Shown here: piece by piece, positions 9,905-18,725 of the stretch | Layout: each line of letters starts with the position of its first letter | Position numbering within the stretch: the first letter of the stretch is position 1 | Assembly (NCBI GenBank): GCA_038236995.1 | Contig: JBBRZE010000002.1 | Location: 1 to 64,000 of the forward strand | Origin: JAAFHB01 sp038236995 | Lineage (GTDB): Bacteria > Bacteroidota > Bacteroidia > Bacteroidales > Prolixibacteraceae | Direction of reading: 5' to 3' | Length of the DNA: 64,000 nucleotides | Position numbers and translations under genes: made by a program | Notes under the pieces: model-generated | Database searches by the model: none | The model's input: only the letters and a program-made list of their open reading frames with translations | What the model was told of the DNA's origin: nothing

Positions 9905-11914
9905 ATGAAGAAATCAATTCTACTACTCCTCATTTTTACCGGATTTGTTGTCAGCTCTTTTGCCCAAACAATTGCAAAAAGAGATAAGATTGATTTAAGT
10001 ACATCCCAGCTGTATAAAGATAGCCGTCCATGGACACGATGGTGGTGGTTTGCTTCTATAATTGAAAAACCGGCGATCCTAGATAATTTGCAGTGGTTGA
10101 AAAATAATGGGTTTGGAGGTGTGGAGATTGCCTGGGTCTACCCGCTCAACCGTATGCAAAAGGATACCATTCATTATACGCCGCGGCAGGAATGGCTCAG
10201 TCCGGAATGGTCAGAAATGGTTGCATTTACAAAACAATGTACCGATAGCATGGGCCTTGGCTGCGATTTCACTTTCGGATCACTTTGGCCATTCGGAGAT
10301 ATGAAAGTCCCATTCTCTGAAGCGTCAATGAATATGAAAGATCCAACCTGGCGTCAGGAGATCAGCCGGACATGGGATTACCCGAAAACAGGATATGTTA
10401 TTGACCATCTTAACAAAAAAGCATTCTCTAATTATGCTGAAAGAACTGGTAATGGATTGAAATCGGCCCTTAAAGGTTCGTTGTCCGGCTTGTTTTGTGA
10501 CTCGTGGGAAGTTGAAACCAAATTTTTAACGACTCCCGGTTTCGATGCTGATTTTTCGAAGAAATATGGTTATTCTCTGGCAAGCTATTCGGATAGCCTA
10601 TATTCACCGAATGAACCATACAAGCAGGTCAGGTATGATTATATGAAACTCCTTTCAGGCTATGTGATCGAAGAATTCTACAAACCATTTACCCAAAAAA
10701 GCCATGATTTAGGTGCCTATTCAAGGGTGCAATGTTCCGGTGCACCTTGCGATATTATTTCGTCCTATGCTACTGTCGATGTGCCCGAAAGTGAGGCCTT
10801 GCTTTACGAGCCATCCTACTCCAATATAGTGGCCTCTGCCGCCGGGTTGTCGGGTAAGAAAATGGTGACTTGCGAAACTTTCACCTGTCTTTATGGTTGG
10901 CCGAGTAACCATCATTCACAGGAGCAGACTGCCGATTTGAAATTATTGGCCGATGCGCTCTTTGCCAATGGCGTCAATCATATTATATGGCATGGCAAAC
11001 CTTTTAATCCCGCAGGTGTGGACTCTGTTAAATTTTATGCCTCAGTTCATGTTGGCAAAAGCGGTTCCCTTGCACAAGAGATCCCGGCTTTTAACAAGTA
11101 TATGGAAACGGTTTCTTCCTATATGAAAAAAGGAGTTACGTATTCTGATGTGGCTGTTTACATGCCGACTGAAGACAGTTGGATTGCCGGAGAATTGCCG
11201 GTAGAGAAGCAACTCATATGGGCATGGGGCGCATACGAGCAGCGATCTACCTATCTGCCCGAAGAGTTGAAAGCATGGCGTCCATTGTGGATTAATGGAG
11301 AATTTTTAAGAAAGTCAACTTACGAGAACGGACGTTTATATGTGGGTGACTTCTCCTTTTCATCGCTTTATATTGATGTGAAATACATGGATATTGAATC
11401 CCTTCGACGGGTAGCCGAATTGGCCGGAGAAGGATTTCCTGTTTGCCTGAAGCAGATCCCTTCTGAACCCGGTTTTCATAAACCCAATCCTGATTTTGAG
11501 AATTTGATTAAAAAACTCCAAAAACGAGGGAATGTTAAAACCACATGGAATGCAATGGCAGATATCAAACCGTTGATTTCTGGAACAGAAAAGTTCGATT
11601 ACTGGTGCCGGTCAACTGAAGATGGATTAACTTTTTTCTTTGCGAATCCAAAATCCCAACACCTCACTTTCCCGCTTGAGTATGGCCAATCGCTGAATCA
11701 TAAAATGGAGAATTTCGAAGTAGAAATTCAATATCAGGGGAAAAAAATACCTGTGAAACTTGCTTTCAGTCCTTACCAGTCACTCATTCTTAAGATCGGC
11801 AAAAACGGTAAGGTTACCTTTATTGATATTTCATTTATTCCGAAAACGCCTGTTTATCAACCGAGGATTAAAAAAGACAGAGAGTTATGGGAAGTTGAAA
11901 GATCCGGAAATTAA
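9905..11914 (+). CDS. Exported GH106-like glycoside hydrolase, short form
   Basis: The protein has 669 residues and a signal peptide ending near SFAQ (residue 21). RPWTRWWWFASIIEKPAILD and the following NLQWLKNNGFGGVEIAWVYP are the typical opening of GH106 (alpha-L-rhamnosidase-like) proteins. The barrel continues with GLGCDFTFGSLWPFG and LFCDSWEVE. Usual GH106 enzymes exceed 1000 residues because of C-terminal beta-sandwich domains; here the protein stops after a short beta-rich tail, so it may be a distinct subfamily. Rhamnosidase activity should not be assumed. It is divergent from the RbsD-like/GH116 pair and ends 4 bp past the stop of the convergent membrane gene. Confidence 0.65.
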   Translation: MKKSILLLLIFTGFVVSSFAQTIAKRDKIDLSTSQLYKDSRPWTRWWWFASIIEKPAILDNLQWLKNNGFGGVEIAWVYPLNRMQKDTIHYTPRQEWLSPEWSEMVAFTKQCTDSMGLGCDFTFGSLWPFGDMKVPFSEASMNMKDPTWRQEISRTWDYPKTGYVIDHLNKKAFSNYAERTGNGLKSALKGSLSGLFCDSWEVETKFLTTPGFDADFSKKYGYSLASYSDSLYSPNEPYKQVRYDYMKLLSGYVIEEFYKPFTQKSHDLGAYSRVQCSGAPCDIISSYATVDVPESEALLYEPSYSNIVASAAGLSGKKMVTCETFTCLYGWPSNHHSQEQTADLKLLADALFANGVNHIIWHGKPFNPAGVDSVKFYASVHVGKSGSLAQEIPAFNKYMETVSSYMKKGVTYSDVAVYMPTEDSWIAGELPVEKQLIWAWGAYEQRSTYLPEELKAWRPLWINGEFLRKSTYENGRLYVGDFSFSSLYIDVKYMDIESLRRVAELAGEGFPVCLKQIPSEPGFHKPNPDFENLIKKLQKRGNVKTTWNAMADIKPLISGTEKFDYWCRSTEDGLTFFFANPKSQHLTFPLEYGQSLNHKMENFEVEIQYQGKKIPVKLAFSPYQSLILKIGKNGKVTFIDISFIPKTPVYQPRIKKDRELWEVERSGN

Positions 11915-12378
11915 ACAAGGACTTTTTTACGCTCAATACCAACCATTATTTGGAATGCGATAATGTAGATCGATAATGGTAAAACCAGGTTGAGAACCGT
12001 CATATAAATAAATGCAAGTCCAAAAGTGAATAAGATAGAAAATATCTGAAAAGCCATATTTATATAAAAAGAAATAAAAAATGCCTTCAGCCTGATTGAG
12101 CTTATTTGAGGACTTTCATTCTTCTCGCGTGCAAAAGCAATCATAAAAAGACCAAGAATAACCAATAGCCCCACTATTTCCTCGATCAGCTGATTACTTT
12201 CAACTTTCATTGTCCTGGTTTTAAGGTAAACTGAATAAACCGCAAAAACCTTCTGATCAAGAAGATCCGGTTTAACACCAAAGTAAAACCTCATGATGCC
12301 CAGAATTGTGCCCACACTTGTAAATATTACACCCGCAGACCGAAAGCCTTTAGGCAGTAAATAAGAAGGTTCCTTCAT
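11911..12378 (-). CDS. Small integral membrane protein, unknown function
   Basis: A 155-residue protein with about four hydrophobic segments (near residues 15-33, 65-83, 97-120 and 125-147) and a basic C-terminus (GIERKKVLV). I do not recognise the family. Its last codons overlap the 3' end of the convergent GH106-like gene by 4 bp. Codon use and length support a real gene, but nothing in the sequence points to a role. Confidence 0.6.
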   Translation of the reverse strand: MKEPSYLLPKGFRSAGVIFTSVGTILGIMRFYFGVKPDLLDQKVFAVYSVYLKTRTMKVESNQLIEEIVGLLVILGLFMIAFAREKNESPQISSIRLKAFFISFYINMAFQIFSILFTFGLAFIYMTVLNLVLPLSIYIIAFQIMVGIERKKVLV

Positions 12379-12722
12379 TAATTCATAAAAATATTCGTAT
12401 ACATCACTGAACTTTTAATTATCCAATAAAATCGAAGTTAGCTAAAATAATTTAAATTCAAACCAGGCTCCTGACTAATCATATAATACAATGGTGAAAA
12501 AAAGTGTTTTCAAAGGTGTTTTTTTGCCAAAGATAGTTTTCCCCCAATTAAAACCAACCCCCCATCAAAATTATTTTGTTAGAAAAATCACCCTCAACTC
12601 CTTGAACAATTGATATAATGTCCGGAATATTTATACTAACAGATTGGGGTCGACGAAGTAAATTGGTTAATTGGAAACATCCTTACTAAACCGCAAATTA
12701 TTTAAAGTGAATCTATCAAAGA
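12379..12722. other. Intergenic stretch, no feature recognised
   Basis: AT-rich sequence between two leftward membrane genes. It must hold the promoter of the 12378 gene, but I see no exact promoter match, RNA gene or repeat in it. Confidence 0.4.
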
Positions 12723-13352
12723 TTATAAACCAACAGCCCGATAACTGGCAAAGCCGCTGGTTGTAAATAAGATTCCAAGCACTATAGAGAGTACAATAAA
12801 AATTGCTACAATAGAAACCAGGCTCAGCAAAAAATAGTTTGTTTTCTGCGCTTCACTTACGTTCGTAATTGGTTGGAATCCAAGATAAAGAACATAAAGA
12901 CTGTAAATGCTTCCAACCACTACAAGTGCTGTTAATGCAGGAATCAGGTAAAATACACCAGCCAACAAGGAAGGGGTATAAGAATATGCAACAAGCTTTA
13001 CGGCATTTGCAAAGCTCAAGGTAATACCAAATTTCGGAGCGAGCTGACTTATTACCCAGGAACTAATGAGAATCCCAACAAAAGTCCCCACAAAAATGGT
13101 CAAAGCCTGGTTGATTCCCCATTCGAAACTTGCTGACCGGCCAAAAATACCAGCGTTAAATCCGATAAGTCCAAAGCCAATAAACGAAGCAATCGCAGGA
13201 ATTAAAGCGAGCGGAAATACATAGCTTATTAAAAGATTAGAAATTGATATTTCTTCATTTTTTATCTCTTCCCAGGCAGCTTTAGGCTGAAGAAGAATTT
13301 GCCTGGCGCGATTAAAAACCATTTGTTTGGATCGATTGTTCAGTGTTTCCAT
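12723..13352 (-). CDS. Yip1-family integral membrane protein
   Basis: A 209-residue protein. Residues 1-40 are amphipathic and include RARQILLQPKAAWEEIKNEE, the usual lead-in of bacterial Yip1/DUF1282 proteins (the ILxxPxxxWexI pattern). Five hydrophobic segments follow. This fits the Yip1 domain fold of the inner membrane. No function is established for the bacterial members. The protein ends with a short tail, FASYRAVGL. It stands alone, with long intergenic gaps on both sides. Confidence 0.75.
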   Translation of the reverse strand: METLNNRSKQMVFNRARQILLQPKAAWEEIKNEEISISNLLISYVFPLALIPAIASFIGFGLIGFNAGIFGRSASFEWGINQALTIFVGTFVGILISSWVISQLAPKFGITLSFANAVKLVAYSYTPSLLAGVFYLIPALTALVVVGSIYSLYVLYLGFQPITNVSEAQKTNYFLLSLVSIVAIFIVLSIVLGILFTTSGFASYRAVGL

Positions 13353-13683
13353 GTTTTATAGTTTTAGGGAATAATACTGATAAAATTAAAATTTAATTTT
13401 CACACATTCATAATAAATTCAGTAATTTTCATGCAGAAAAACAAATCTCGTTTGCATTCAACCCCTTCTTTTCTTACCGGAAATGAAAATAAATTCACCT
13501 TGTTTACTATTGAAAATTTAAACATTTTTCGTGTACATCCTTTAAAGAAAGCTTCTCTATTCCCATTGAATATTAATCATATATAAATCAACAAACTTGA
13601 TTTATTATTCTAACTGTCAATCTATCTCAAACTTGTTTAGTAAAAACAATCCATACTATTAAGAATCAATCCAGATTTCCGTT

Positions 13684-13717
13684 TTTGTCGGTTCATACTC
13701 TTTTTTCGTTATATTTG
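13684..13717 (+). promoter_or_regulatory. Probable Bacteroidota sigma promoter for the cytochrome-oxidoreductase operon
   Basis: TTTG at 13684-13687 and TATATTTG at 13710-13717 match the -33 and -7 consensus with a 22-nt spacer, slightly longer than usual. Transcription would start near 13724, about 45 nt before the ATG at 13769. The 13353-13768 gap otherwise shows nothing I recognise. Confidence 0.55.
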
Positions 13718-13768
13718 ACGCCATAGAACGACTAATTTCAATTTTCGGTTACCATTTTTTATTCTTTT

Positions 13769-15307
13769 ATGATCAAAAAGTTCAAATTTACCAAATGGTC
13801 TTGGTTTGTTTTTTTTACCGGACTATTTGTTTGTGCTATTTTGCTGTTTGCCAGCAACAAAGCATTACACGTTACTTCAACTGACGAATATTGCCAATCA
13901 TGTCATATTCACCCGGATGCCGACGCATCATGGAAAAAATCAACGCATTATTATAACCCGAGTGGTGTCAGGGTTCATTGTGTAGAGTGCCATTTACCGC
14001 CTAAAGAGGACAACCGATATCTGCTTATAAAAGCGAAAACAGGTTTAAAAGACTTATATGGATTCTATTTTAAGGACAGTGCATCCTTTAACTGGGAAAA
14101 CAAACGACTGCTCGAACACGCTGTAAAAATTGTTTATAACGAGTCGTGTATCAAGTGTCATCAAAATTTGTTCTCCAAAGGTCTGTCAACTGAAGGAGGA
14201 ACAGCTCATCTTTATTATGAGAATAATGCAGAAAAACTTAATCTGCAATGCATTAACTGCCATCTTGATGTCGGTCACTACAATCCGAACTATAAACACG
14301 GGAAAATGACAGGTGTGCCAGTCACCAGCGCGGCATCAAAAATTTTATATACAGTTCCGGCAACTGTGACTGCCTTTGAAAACTATAAGGAACTTATTCC
14401 CAATAGTCCCATCGATTTTAATATGGTCGCTGTAAAAGGTGGAACCTTTAAAATGGGAAGTCCCGAAAAAGAGCCATACCGTAAAAATGATGAAGGACCT
14501 GTACGTAATGTTACTGTTTCACCCTTCTTTATGGGTGAGGTTGAGGTTAGCTGGGACGAATTCTGGACGTTCTTCGCATCGACAATGTCAGAGGGTCGTG
14601 TTGATCCCAACTTAGTGATAGCACGTAATGCCAATGCGCCTGATGCTGTCACCGGACCTACGCCACCTTTTGGAATACCTGATCAGGGCTGGGGAAGTGG
14701 AAAACGACCCGCCATTACGATGACGCAATATTCCGCTACCATTTATTGCCAATGGCTTTCGAAAGTAACCGGCAAACATTACCGGCTGCCAACCGAAGCT
14801 GAATGGGAATATGCATGCAGGGCGGGTAGCGAAACCCCCTATTTTTTTCCTGGCGATCCTAAACGATTATCGGAACAGGGATTTATGAGCAAAATTTTCG
14901 GAGCCGACACTTCATTGATCAGCCGGTATGTGGTTTATGCGCTCAACTCATCAGGCAAAACACAGGAACCTGGATTTGTGAAGGCGAATCCATTCGGCTT
15001 GAAGAATATGCAGGGCAACGTATTGGAATATTGTTCCGATTTCTATGCCGATAATGCCTACACCAAAACCGGAACCACCGTCTCCAATCCTAAAGGACCT
15101 GAATCTGGGGAGGAGCATGTCATCCGCGGAGGAAATTACTCATTTGATGCAAAAGACCTCCGATCGGCAGCAAGAGGTTTTACGCGGACAAATGACTGGT
15201 TGAAAACCGACCCTCAACAACCTAAAAGCATCTGGTGGTATTCCGATATTAAAGGAATTGGGTTCAGGGTTGTATGTGAACCAGATAGTTCTGTAGTTAT
15301 TAAATAA
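13769..15307 (+). CDS. NapC/NrfH-like tetraheme cytochrome c fused to a SUMF1/FGE-like domain
   Basis: A 512-residue fusion. Residues 10-30 are a membrane anchor. Four CxxCH haem sites follow: CQSCH 42-46, CVECH 71-75, CIKCH 127-131 and CINCH 161-165, as in NapC/NirT/NrfH quinol oxidases. From about residue 216 there is a formylglycine-generating-enzyme-type domain (MVAVKGGTFKMGS, YRLPTEAEWEYACRAG, NPFGLKNMQGNVLEY, IRGGNYSFDAKDLRSAARG, GFRVVCE). In true FGE the segment after RGG holds the copper-binding cysteines; here it is SFDAKDL with none, so catalysis of that reaction is unlikely. The next gene, 39 bp on, is a Tat-exported oxidoreductase, suggesting electron transfer between the quinone pool and that enzyme. 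Confidence 0.85.
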   Translation: MIKKFKFTKWSWFVFFTGLFVCAILLFASNKALHVTSTDEYCQSCHIHPDADASWKKSTHYYNPSGVRVHCVECHLPPKEDNRYLLIKAKTGLKDLYGFYFKDSASFNWENKRLLEHAVKIVYNESCIKCHQNLFSKGLSTEGGTAHLYYENNAEKLNLQCINCHLDVGHYNPNYKHGKMTGVPVTSAASKILYTVPATVTAFENYKELIPNSPIDFNMVAVKGGTFKMGSPEKEPYRKNDEGPVRNVTVSPFFMGEVEVSWDEFWTFFASTMSEGRVDPNLVIARNANAPDAVTGPTPPFGIPDQGWGSGKRPAITMTQYSATIYCQWLSKVTGKHYRLPTEAEWEYACRAGSETPYFFPGDPKRLSEQGFMSKIFGADTSLISRYVVYALNSSGKTQEPGFVKANPFGLKNMQGNVLEYCSDFYADNAYTKTGTTVSNPKGPESGEEHVIRGGNYSFDAKDLRSAARGFTRTNDWLKTDPQQPKSIWWYSDIKGIGFRVVCEPDSSVVIK

Positions 15308-15346
15308 ATTTTTAGGTAGATACTAATCCATTTAAACACAAAGATC

Positions 15347-16720
15347 ATGACTAAAAAAAATTCGTTAAGTAGAAGAGATTTTTTTACGACGACAGCTGTA
15401 GTTGGTGCTGTTGGTACGATGGGCGCAAGTGTCGTTTTCGCGGCGTGTGCTCCGGGAGCTGAGAAACTAGTTCCTATTGCATCCCTTTCAGGAGCTTACA
15501 TTCCAAACCTGGTAGATAAAGCAGCTGATGGGAAACCGCTTAAAGCAGGTGTTATCGGTTGCGGCGGTCGCGGCTCAGGTGCAGCACAAAACTTTTTAGA
15601 TGCAGGTCCAAATCTTCAGATCGTAGCTTTGGGTGATCTTTTTCAAGATCGTATCGACGATTGCCGTAAAGGTCTGAAAGAAAAATTCAATGTCGAGGTT
15701 CCGGACAATATGTGTTTTACCGGATTCGATGCTTATAAAAAAGTACTCGAGGCCGGGGTTGACCTGGTTATCATCGCTACTCCTCCGGTTTTCCGTCCTA
15801 TTCATTTTGAAGCAGCTGTTGAAGCAGGTAAACATGCATTTCTTGAAAAACCAATTTGTGTTGACCCTGTTGGAGCTCGCTCGATTTTTGCTACCGCTAA
15901 AAAAGCTGAATCTCAGGGACTTTGTGTCGTTACCGGAACTCAGCGTCACCACCAGAGAAGCTATGTTGAAAGTTTCAAACAAATTCAGAGTGGTTTGATC
16001 GGAGAGATTGTTTCAGGAAATGTTTACTGGAATCAATCCATGTTATGGTACAGAGAGCGTAAAAAAGAATGGAGCGATATGGAATTCATGGTTCGCGACT
16101 GGGTAAACTGGAAATGGCTTTCAGGTGACCATATCGTTGAGCAACATGTTCATAACCTCGATGTATTCAACTGGTTCTTTGGTAAAAAACCTGTGAAAGC
16201 AGTCGGATTTGGTGCAAAACAACGCAGGTTATCTGGCGATCAATATGATATGTTCAGTGTAGATTACGAATATGAAGGTGGTGTTCACGTACATAGTATG
16301 TGTCGTCAGATTGACGGATGCAAAAACAATGTTTCGGAACATTTACAAGGGACAAAAGGTGCATGGAGCAGTAATACGATGGAAATTACCGACCTTCAGG
16401 GAAAAGTCCTTTGGAAATTCGACAGCGAAAAAGAGAAAGCCGATTTCAAACAGACGAATCCTTATGTGCTTGAACATGTCGACCTCGTGAATCACATCAG
16501 GGCAAATACAAAAATCAACCAGGCAGAAGAAACTGCCATCTCGTGTCTGACTGCTGTTATGGGTCGTCAATCGGCTTACACAGGTGCTGAAGTAACATGG
16601 GATGAAATCAGTAACTCTACAATGACTTACCTTCCTGAAAAATTGGAAATCGGTCCGGTTGACATGAGCAGTTACGTGGTTATGGTTCCTGGAAAACCAA
16701 AAGAAGAGAAAAAAGCTTAA
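15347..16720 (+). CDS. Tat-exported Gfo/Idh/MocA family oxidoreductase
   Basis: A 457-residue protein. SRRDFF (residues 8-13) plus a hydrophobic stretch is a twin-arginine signal, and AAC near residue 33 could be a lipobox. The Rossmann fold starts at AGVIGCGGRGSGAA. EKPICVDP is the family's conserved EKP block, and DHIVEQHVHNLDVFNWF carries the catalytic His region. Tat export implies the enzyme leaves the cytoplasm folded with its NAD(P) bound, which is common for carbohydrate-acting members in Bacteroidota. It probably oxidises or epimerises a sugar or cyclitol group in the periplasm, with the upstream cytochrome as a possible electron route. The substrate is unknown. Confidence 0.85.
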   Translation: MTKKNSLSRRDFFTTTAVVGAVGTMGASVVFAACAPGAEKLVPIASLSGAYIPNLVDKAADGKPLKAGVIGCGGRGSGAAQNFLDAGPNLQIVALGDLFQDRIDDCRKGLKEKFNVEVPDNMCFTGFDAYKKVLEAGVDLVIIATPPVFRPIHFEAAVEAGKHAFLEKPICVDPVGARSIFATAKKAESQGLCVVTGTQRHHQRSYVESFKQIQSGLIGEIVSGNVYWNQSMLWYRERKKEWSDMEFMVRDWVNWKWLSGDHIVEQHVHNLDVFNWFFGKKPVKAVGFGAKQRRLSGDQYDMFSVDYEYEGGVHVHSMCRQIDGCKNNVSEHLQGTKGAWSSNTMEITDLQGKVLWKFDSEKEKADFKQTNPYVLEHVDLVNHIRANTKINQAEETAISCLTAVMGRQSAYTGAEVTWDEISNSTMTYLPEKLEIGPVDMSSYVVMVPGKPKEEKKA

Positions 16721-16743
16721 TCAGAATAGCTTGTAATAAAATC

Positions 16744-16779
16744 AAGACCCCGTTGCTGAAAAGTGGCGGGGTTTCTTTT
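16744..16779 (+). terminator. Intrinsic terminator
   Basis: ACCCCG (16747-16752) pairs with CGGGGT (16767-16772), followed by TTTCTTTT. It closes the cytochrome/oxidoreductase operon 24 bp after the stop. Confidence 0.75.
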
Positions 16780-16798
16780 GCTGGCGACTGGTTACCAT

Positions 16799-17302
16799 CT
16801 AATTTATCTCAAAATGGACAGGGTCGTGGTAATTCCGGTAGGTTCCACCCCATAAAAGTTGGTATCGCTTTGCAATTTCAGGTACTCCGGTCTTTCGCCA
16901 CGAAGCCTTCGAACTGCTCTTTTTTAACAATAAGGTCGTAAGTCCAACCCTTTTGTACAGATTAATGTCAACCGCACGTCCCATAACATGGCGGCTTTTA
17001 TTGACGGCTGCATTTCGCGGATTATCCCTTTTCAGTTGAATTTGTTCATCCCTTGATCGCAGTCCGCTAATAATCTTCACCTTCCAACCTGATTCTTTTT
17101 CAACATCCTGAACAAAATGCTCAAAGCGTGCAGCGTAACCATCATTTAATCCTGCCAGTTCATTCAGTTCAGAGCGGTTTATAAAACGCACCCGAAGGTC
17201 ATAAACAATTGTATATAAAACGTATCCGACTGTTAAAACGATCAGAAACAGGAGGGTATTGATTAAATGTTGTATTAAAGGTTTTCGCTTTTTTGAAACC
17301 AT
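16799..17302 (-). CDS. M15-type peptidase (VanY/endolysin-like), membrane anchored
   Basis: A 167-residue protein. One transmembrane segment at about 13-32 anchors it. The rest matches the M15 zinc-peptidase fold: SGLRSRDEQIQL, then SRHVMGRAVDINL with two zinc ligands (His and Asp), and DPVHFEIN with the third (His) near the C-terminus. Such enzymes cut D-Ala-D-Ala or L-Ala-D-Glu bonds in peptidoglycan. The N-terminal anchor puts the domain in the periplasm, which fits wall turnover. It stands alone between two rightward operons. Confidence 0.75.
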   Translation of the reverse strand: MVSKKRKPLIQHLINTLLFLIVLTVGYVLYTIVYDLRVRFINRSELNELAGLNDGYAARFEHFVQDVEKESGWKVKIISGLRSRDEQIQLKRDNPRNAAVNKSRHVMGRAVDINLYKRVGLTTLLLKKSSSKASWRKTGVPEIAKRYQLLWGGTYRNYHDPVHFEIN

Positions 17303-17551
17303 TATAGCTATCAGAATTTTATGATGAAACGATTAAAGCTGCGAAAATAATACCATTCAACCGACTTTACAGAATATGAGCAATAAATAATGTTTTTTTT
17401 CATTGTTAAAATAATCGCTGCGAAACTGGTTCATCTAAGTTTTGTTTGTAACTTTATTGCCAATATAAAGATCGCGAAACGAACCACAATGTTTTGTGGA
17501 AGTTCCATCCTAAAAATCAAACAAATAATTTATCAACTAATTTATTGTCGG

Positions 17552-18712
17552 ATGAATAGAAAATTACGTATGGGAATGGTTGGCGGCGGAAGCGACGCCT
17601 TTATTGGTGCAATCCACCGTCTTGCAGCTTTTATGGATAACCAGATAGAACTGGTTTGCGGTTGTTTTAGTGTAAATCCGGAGATCTCTGTCTCTTCAGG
17701 AAAATCCTATTTCCTGCCAGACAACCGTGTATATCAAACTTATAAAGAGATGTTTGAAAACGAGGTAAAACTACCTGAAGGTGAAAGGATGGATTTTGTA
17801 ACCATCGTGACACCCAATTTTGCACACTTCGAACCAGCCATGATGGCTCTTGAAAACGGATTCAATGTTGTGATCGACAAACCAATCACCTTCACACTTG
17901 AACAGGCAAAAATATTAAAGGCAAAGATTGAAGAGACGGGTCTGACGTTGGCACTCACACATACCTATTCCGGCTATCCTGCTGTTAAGGAAGCACGCGA
18001 ACGTGTACGGCGCGGCGATTTTGGCAAAATAAGAAAGGTTTTCGTCGAATATCCTCAAGGATGGCTCTCTTCCAAACTGGAAGATGCCGGAAATGCACAG
18101 GCCTCCTGGCGTACAGATCCCAAGCGTTCGGGAAAAGCTGGCTGTATGGGCGATATCGGAACCCATGCACACCACCTGGCTGAATATGTAAGCGGACTTA
18201 AAACGGTCGAGCTTTGCGCAGAACTCAATGTATTTGTTCCCGGCCGACTACTCGACGATGACGGCGCTGCTTTTCTCCGGTTCGACAATGGTGCAAAAGG
18301 GGTATTAGTTGCAACACAAATTGCTGCAGGCGAAGAAAACTCATTGAAATTAAGGATGTATGGTGATAAAGGTGGTCTGGAATGGAACCAGCATGAACCC
18401 AATACCTTATTGGTCAAATGGAGCGACAGACCGACTGAAATTGTACGCGTGGGAAATGGTTACATGAGCGATGTCGCCAAACACAATACACGCACACCAG
18501 GCGGTCATCCAGAAGGTTACCTCGAAGCATTTGCCAATATCTATCGCAATTTTTCATTGACGGTCAGGGCCAAAATGAATGGTGAAACTCCTAAAGCCGA
18601 ATGGCTTGATTTCCCAACTGTTGAAGATGGGATCCGCGGAATGCAATTTATTGATACCGTTGTAGAATCAGGGTACAACGATCAGCAGAAATGGGTAAAA
18701 TTTGCAGAATAA
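17552..18712 (+). CDS. Gfo/Idh/MocA family oxidoreductase (cytoplasmic)
   Basis: About 386 residues from the ATG at 17552. The open frame extends further upstream, but the added 54 residues do not fit the family, while MNRKLRMGMVGGGSDAFIGA begins exactly at the Rossmann fold. DKPITFT replaces the usual EKP block, and MGDIGTHAHHLAEYV carries the catalytic His region. There is no signal peptide. It is followed 13 bp later by a TIM-barrel sugar isomerase/epimerase, a frequent partner in inositol-type and 3-keto-sugar pathways. The substrate is not evident. Confidence 0.85.
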   Translation: MNRKLRMGMVGGGSDAFIGAIHRLAAFMDNQIELVCGCFSVNPEISVSSGKSYFLPDNRVYQTYKEMFENEVKLPEGERMDFVTIVTPNFAHFEPAMMALENGFNVVIDKPITFTLEQAKILKAKIEETGLTLALTHTYSGYPAVKEARERVRRGDFGKIRKVFVEYPQGWLSSKLEDAGNAQASWRTDPKRSGKAGCMGDIGTHAHHLAEYVSGLKTVELCAELNVFVPGRLLDDDGAAFLRFDNGAKGVLVATQIAAGEENSLKLRMYGDKGGLEWNQHEPNTLLVKWSDRPTEIVRVGNGYMSDVAKHNTRTPGGHPEGYLEAFANIYRNFSLTVRAKMNGETPKAEWLDFPTVEDGIRGMQFIDTVVESGYNDQQKWVKFAE

Positions 18713-18725
18713 ATACAACTATAAG

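Noticed and set aside
14430..15290. Calling the SUMF1-like domain a formylglycine-generating enzyme that activates sulfatases.
   Set aside because: The segment after RGG lacks the active-site cysteines, and no sulfatase gene is present in the window.
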